From Ruminococcus sp. (GTDB taxonomy: Bacteria > Bacillota > Clostridia > Oscillospirales > Ruminococcaceae): a DNA stretch of 64,000 bases. The notes under the pieces were generated by a model that worked only from the letters and a program-made list of their open reading frames with translations, did not search any database and was not told where the DNA came from. The DNA is taken from the NCBI GenBank assembly GCA_017462565.1, contig JAFTQW010000054.1, positions 25,875-89,874 of the forward strand, in the 5' to 3' direction. Each line of letters begins with the position of its first letter. Positions within the stretch are counted from its first letter, which is position 1. The position numbers and the translations under genes are program-made. This document shows, in pieces, positions 61,543 to 64,000 of the stretch.

Positions 61543-63678
61543 TTATGCTTTGCTTTTTCTTTTGGCAGAAGTTTTTTTATTCCTTTTTGCAGCGCCTTTC
61601 TGACGATTTACACGCATACGCTCCTGACGAGCCTTTTTATCGGCAAGCTTTTTGTAGGCTTCCTCATAGAAATATTCCTGCGAGTTAAGCTCCTCTTCGT
61701 TTTCCGAACGCTCTGCACGGATGTAAGTTCCGTCATTCTGCATTATACGAGCCTTAACGTTGTCGTGCATGAGAACGCTGAACATTTCACGAATACGTTT
61801 TTTCAGTTTTTCGTCCTCAACAGGCGCAGCTACCTCGACACGGCGGATAGTATTTCTGCTCATGTAGTCGGCTGAACCGATATAGATCTTCTGCTCTTTT
61901 CCGTCTTTTCCGAAAATGAAAATACGGCTGTGTTCAAGAAAACGTCCCACTATGCTTCTGACGGTGATATTGTCGGTATAACCCTCTACCTGCGGAATAA
62001 TGCAGCAGATTCCTCTTACAACGAGGTCGATCTTCACTCCTGCCTGCGAAGCTTCCACAAGCTTTTCGATAATGACCTTATCGCAGAGGGAATTTATCTT
62101 AGCGGCAATATAGCCGTTTCCGCCATTCTGAGCGATTTTTATCTGCTCGTCCATCATCGCAAGGATCTGCGGTCTGAGAGCAAGCGGCGAAACAAGAAGC
62201 TTGTTCGTTTTTTCGACAAACGTTCCGTTAAGCAGTCCGCTGAAAACGGCTTCTGCGTCCTCGGCAATAGCACGGTCGGAAGTAAGGAGCATAAGGTCGG
62301 TGTATATAGCGGAGGTTTTTTCGTTGTAGTTACCCGTACCTATCTGGGTGACGTAATCATATCCGCCGCCCTGAGCCTTTCTTGTGATAAGAAGAAGCTT
62401 TGAATGCGCCTTGAAATCCTTAGGACCGTAAATGACCTTAACTCCAGATTTTTGGAGTACTTTAGACCACTCGATATTGTTAGCCTCGTCAAATCTTGCC
62501 CGAAGCTCTATCATGACAAGAACGTCCTTGCCGTGTTCTGCGGCAGTGCAGAGAGCAGCGATTATCTTGCTGTTGCGTGCAAGACGATATAACGTTATCT
62601 TTATGGACGCTACTTTCGGATCGTCGGCAGCTTCCTGAAGAAGCTTCACGAACGAAAGGCTCATCGATTCAAACGGATAGCTTAAAAGCATATCCTTTGC
62701 CTTTATCTGCGAGAAAATTGATTTTGATTCCGAAATTGAAGCCGGTCTCTGCGGCGAACGCTGGATATAGTGAAGCTTTGGGTTCTCATCAAGCTCCTGA
62801 AGAGCGAAAAGGTAAGAAAGATCGAGCGGAATTCTCGAAGTGAACACACGGGAATTCTTTATCTTCAGCTTTTTGCAGATGTAATCGAGCGCGTCACGGG
62901 AGAAATCGTCGGAAATTTCAAGACGGACGGGCGCAAGCTTTTTGCGGTTTGCGACAAGCTCTTCCATACGGTCACGGAAATCAGCTCCCTTGCCGGAAAC
63001 CATAATATCGGCATTTCTCGTAACTCTGATAAGCGCACGGTCGATGACCTTATAATTCTTGAACATAAGATGAGCAAAATGAAGTACCACCTCTTCTTCA
63101 AGAACAAAGCGTTTTCCGCCGTTTCCGAGAGGTATCATACGGTCACGATTTTCAAAGTTCACAGGTATAATGCCGATTGCGACATCCTTTTTCGCATGAA
63201 GCTGAACAGCGGCATAGATTTCCTTATTTTTGAGAAAAGGGAACGGCAGGGCGTCGTTTACTACGATTCCGGAAATAAACGGCTTTATCTCACGCTTGAA
63301 ATAAAGTTCCAGAAACGCAAGCTCGTCCTTTGCGGCATTTTCAACACTGACGTGTTCAAAGCCGAATTCCGACAGCTCGCCCATAGTTTTGCGGTAAGCA
63401 TCCTCAACGGACGGCTGAAGTCTGCGGACTGCCGTAAAAACAGAGTCAAGCTGCTGTGCAGGAGTCATATTGGTGCGGCTGTCCTTCTTCTTTTTATCGT
63501 TTTTGGCTGCATCGGTGAGAGAACCGACACGAACCATGAAAAATTCATCAAGATTATTCTGATATATAGCGGAAAAAGAGAGCCTTTCAAGAAGCGGATT
63601 CTGTTCGCATACAGCTTCTTCAAGCACTCTTTTATTAAATTTAAGCCATGAAAGCTCTCGGTTTTCGAGATATTCCAT
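61543..63678 (-). CDS. ppk: Polyphosphate kinase 1
   Basis: 711 residues. It transfers the gamma phosphate of ATP to polyphosphate chains and back. The N-terminal domain starts ENRELSWLKFNKRVLEEA and contains NNLDEFFMVRVG. The head domain and two phospholipase D-like catalytic domains follow, with RFDEANNIEWSKVLQKSGV, the catalytic His in KDFKAHSKLLLI, and IGSADYMSRN. A Lys/Arg-rich tail of about 35 residues extends beyond the family core. It has its own consensus promoter and is probably co-transcribed with pssA. Confidence 0.96.
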   Translation of the reverse strand: MEYLENRELSWLKFNKRVLEEAVCEQNPLLERLSFSAIYQNNLDEFFMVRVGSLTDAAKNDKKKKDSRTNMTPAQQLDSVFTAVRRLQPSVEDAYRKTMGELSEFGFEHVSVENAAKDELAFLELYFKREIKPFISGIVVNDALPFPFLKNKEIYAAVQLHAKKDVAIGIIPVNFENRDRMIPLGNGGKRFVLEEEVVLHFAHLMFKNYKVIDRALIRVTRNADIMVSGKGADFRDRMEELVANRKKLAPVRLEISDDFSRDALDYICKKLKIKNSRVFTSRIPLDLSYLFALQELDENPKLHYIQRSPQRPASISESKSIFSQIKAKDMLLSYPFESMSLSFVKLLQEAADDPKVASIKITLYRLARNSKIIAALCTAAEHGKDVLVMIELRARFDEANNIEWSKVLQKSGVKVIYGPKDFKAHSKLLLITRKAQGGGYDYVTQIGTGNYNEKTSAIYTDLMLLTSDRAIAEDAEAVFSGLLNGTFVEKTNKLLVSPLALRPQILAMMDEQIKIAQNGGNGYIAAKINSLCDKVIIEKLVEASQAGVKIDLVVRGICCIIPQVEGYTDNITVRSIVGRFLEHSRIFIFGKDGKEQKIYIGSADYMSRNTIRRVEVAAPVEDEKLKKRIREMFSVLMHDNVKARIMQNDGTYIRAERSENEEELNSQEYFYEEAYKKLADKKARQERMRVNRQKGAAKRNKKTSAKRKSKA

Positions 63679-63744
63679 AAAAGAAACTCCAATCTGCCGT
63701 CATGCGGCATTATTCAATAAAATGAACAGCTTATACATACATTT

Positions 63745-63773
63745 ATTATATTACTTTTATTGTAATATGTCAA
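63745..63773 (-). promoter_or_regulatory. ppk promoter
   Basis: Minus-strand TTGACA (63768-63773), 17-nt spacer, TATAAT (63745-63750), both fully consensus, about 67 nt before ppk. Confidence 0.8.
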
Positions 63774-63827
63774 GTTTTCTGCTGAAATTTAACACGCAGC
63801 AGTTGTTTTTTTATCGCTTATATTAAT

Positions 63828-64000
63828 GGGACGCTGTCCCCTTAACAATGCCAAAAACCTAAGCGGGGACTCTGTCCCCGTACCCCTGCCAAAGGGTTAT
63901 TCCTCCCAACGGTCGCCCGTCCCCTTTGTCACTTCGTGACATTTCCCCACACTGTGGGGAATCACCCTTTGGAAACCCAGTATTAATTATTTCAAATACC
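63828..64000. repeat. Interspersed palindromic mosaic repeat, locus 18 (runs off the window)
   Basis: GGGACGCTGTCCC, AAGCGGGGACTCTGTCCCC, CCAAAGGGTTATTC, GTCACTTCGTGAC, TTCCCCACACTGTGGGGAA, CCCTTTGGAAACCC and the first arm ATTATTTCAAATACC, whose partner lies beyond the right edge. Here the CTCCCCACACTGTGGGGAG-type block has been inserted within the CCAAAGGG...CCCTTTGG module. Confidence 0.85.

Overview
The window comes from a low-to-moderate GC Gram-positive anaerobe. It is most likely a fibre-degrading Ruminococcus or close relative (Oscillospiraceae). This rests on a secreted GH10 xylanase with a C-terminal type I dockerin, a GH26 mannanase-like lipoprotein, a GH95 enzyme, sporulation-type genes (gpr, spo0A, ytaF, a SleB-type hydrolase) and Firmicutes-type promoters and Shine-Dalgarno sites. 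The species cannot be fixed from sequence alone.

Layout. 1-4900: a phosphoesterase, ytaF, a cell wall hydrolase, gpr and rpsT. 4970-6350: a small accessory island holding a type I toxin/antisense RNA locus, a diverged second copy of its antisense half in front of a small gene, a MITE-like insertion with target duplication, a gene remnant and a ribbon-helix-helix gene. 6350-23400: mostly housekeeping and envelope genes (zinc-ribbon proteins, carB, pepV, msmK-type ATPase, pseudouridine synthase, nrdR, mscL, DD-carboxypeptidase) and an AT-rich DnaA-box-like cluster near 12.9-13.05 kb. 23600-28800: hrcA-grpE-dnaK-dnaJ behind a promoter and CIRCE operator. 29160-31830: ylxM-ffh-rpsP-khpA. 32500-38670: GH95, GH26 and a HAD-like gene. 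39000-41140: spo0A, a flavin reductase and a CarD-like regulator. 41390-49530: an exopolysaccharide cluster (priming transferase, manC, gmd, two glycosyltransferases, rmd) predicted to make GDP-D-rhamnose. 49560-56780: the F-type ATP synthase operon, in the order atpB-atpE-atpE-atpF-atpH/A fusion-atpG-atpD-atpC. 56940-63780: dockerin xylanase, PP2C phosphatase, pssA and ppk.

Two things stand out. First, the ATP synthase delta and alpha subunits are one 678-residue ORF, and the c subunit is encoded by two tandem genes with identical products. Second, about eighteen intergenic gaps carry mosaics of the same short palindromic modules, in both orientations. Some of these lie inside operons (dnaK/dnaJ, atpE/atpF, atpG/atpD, gmd/glycosyltransferase). 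At least four further two-copy families of imperfect palindromes, a singleton MITE-like element and a 158-nt near-continuous hairpin in the leader of the polysaccharide operon add to a high load of small non-coding elements. No tRNA, rRNA, CRISPR array, prophage or complete insertion sequence was recognised.
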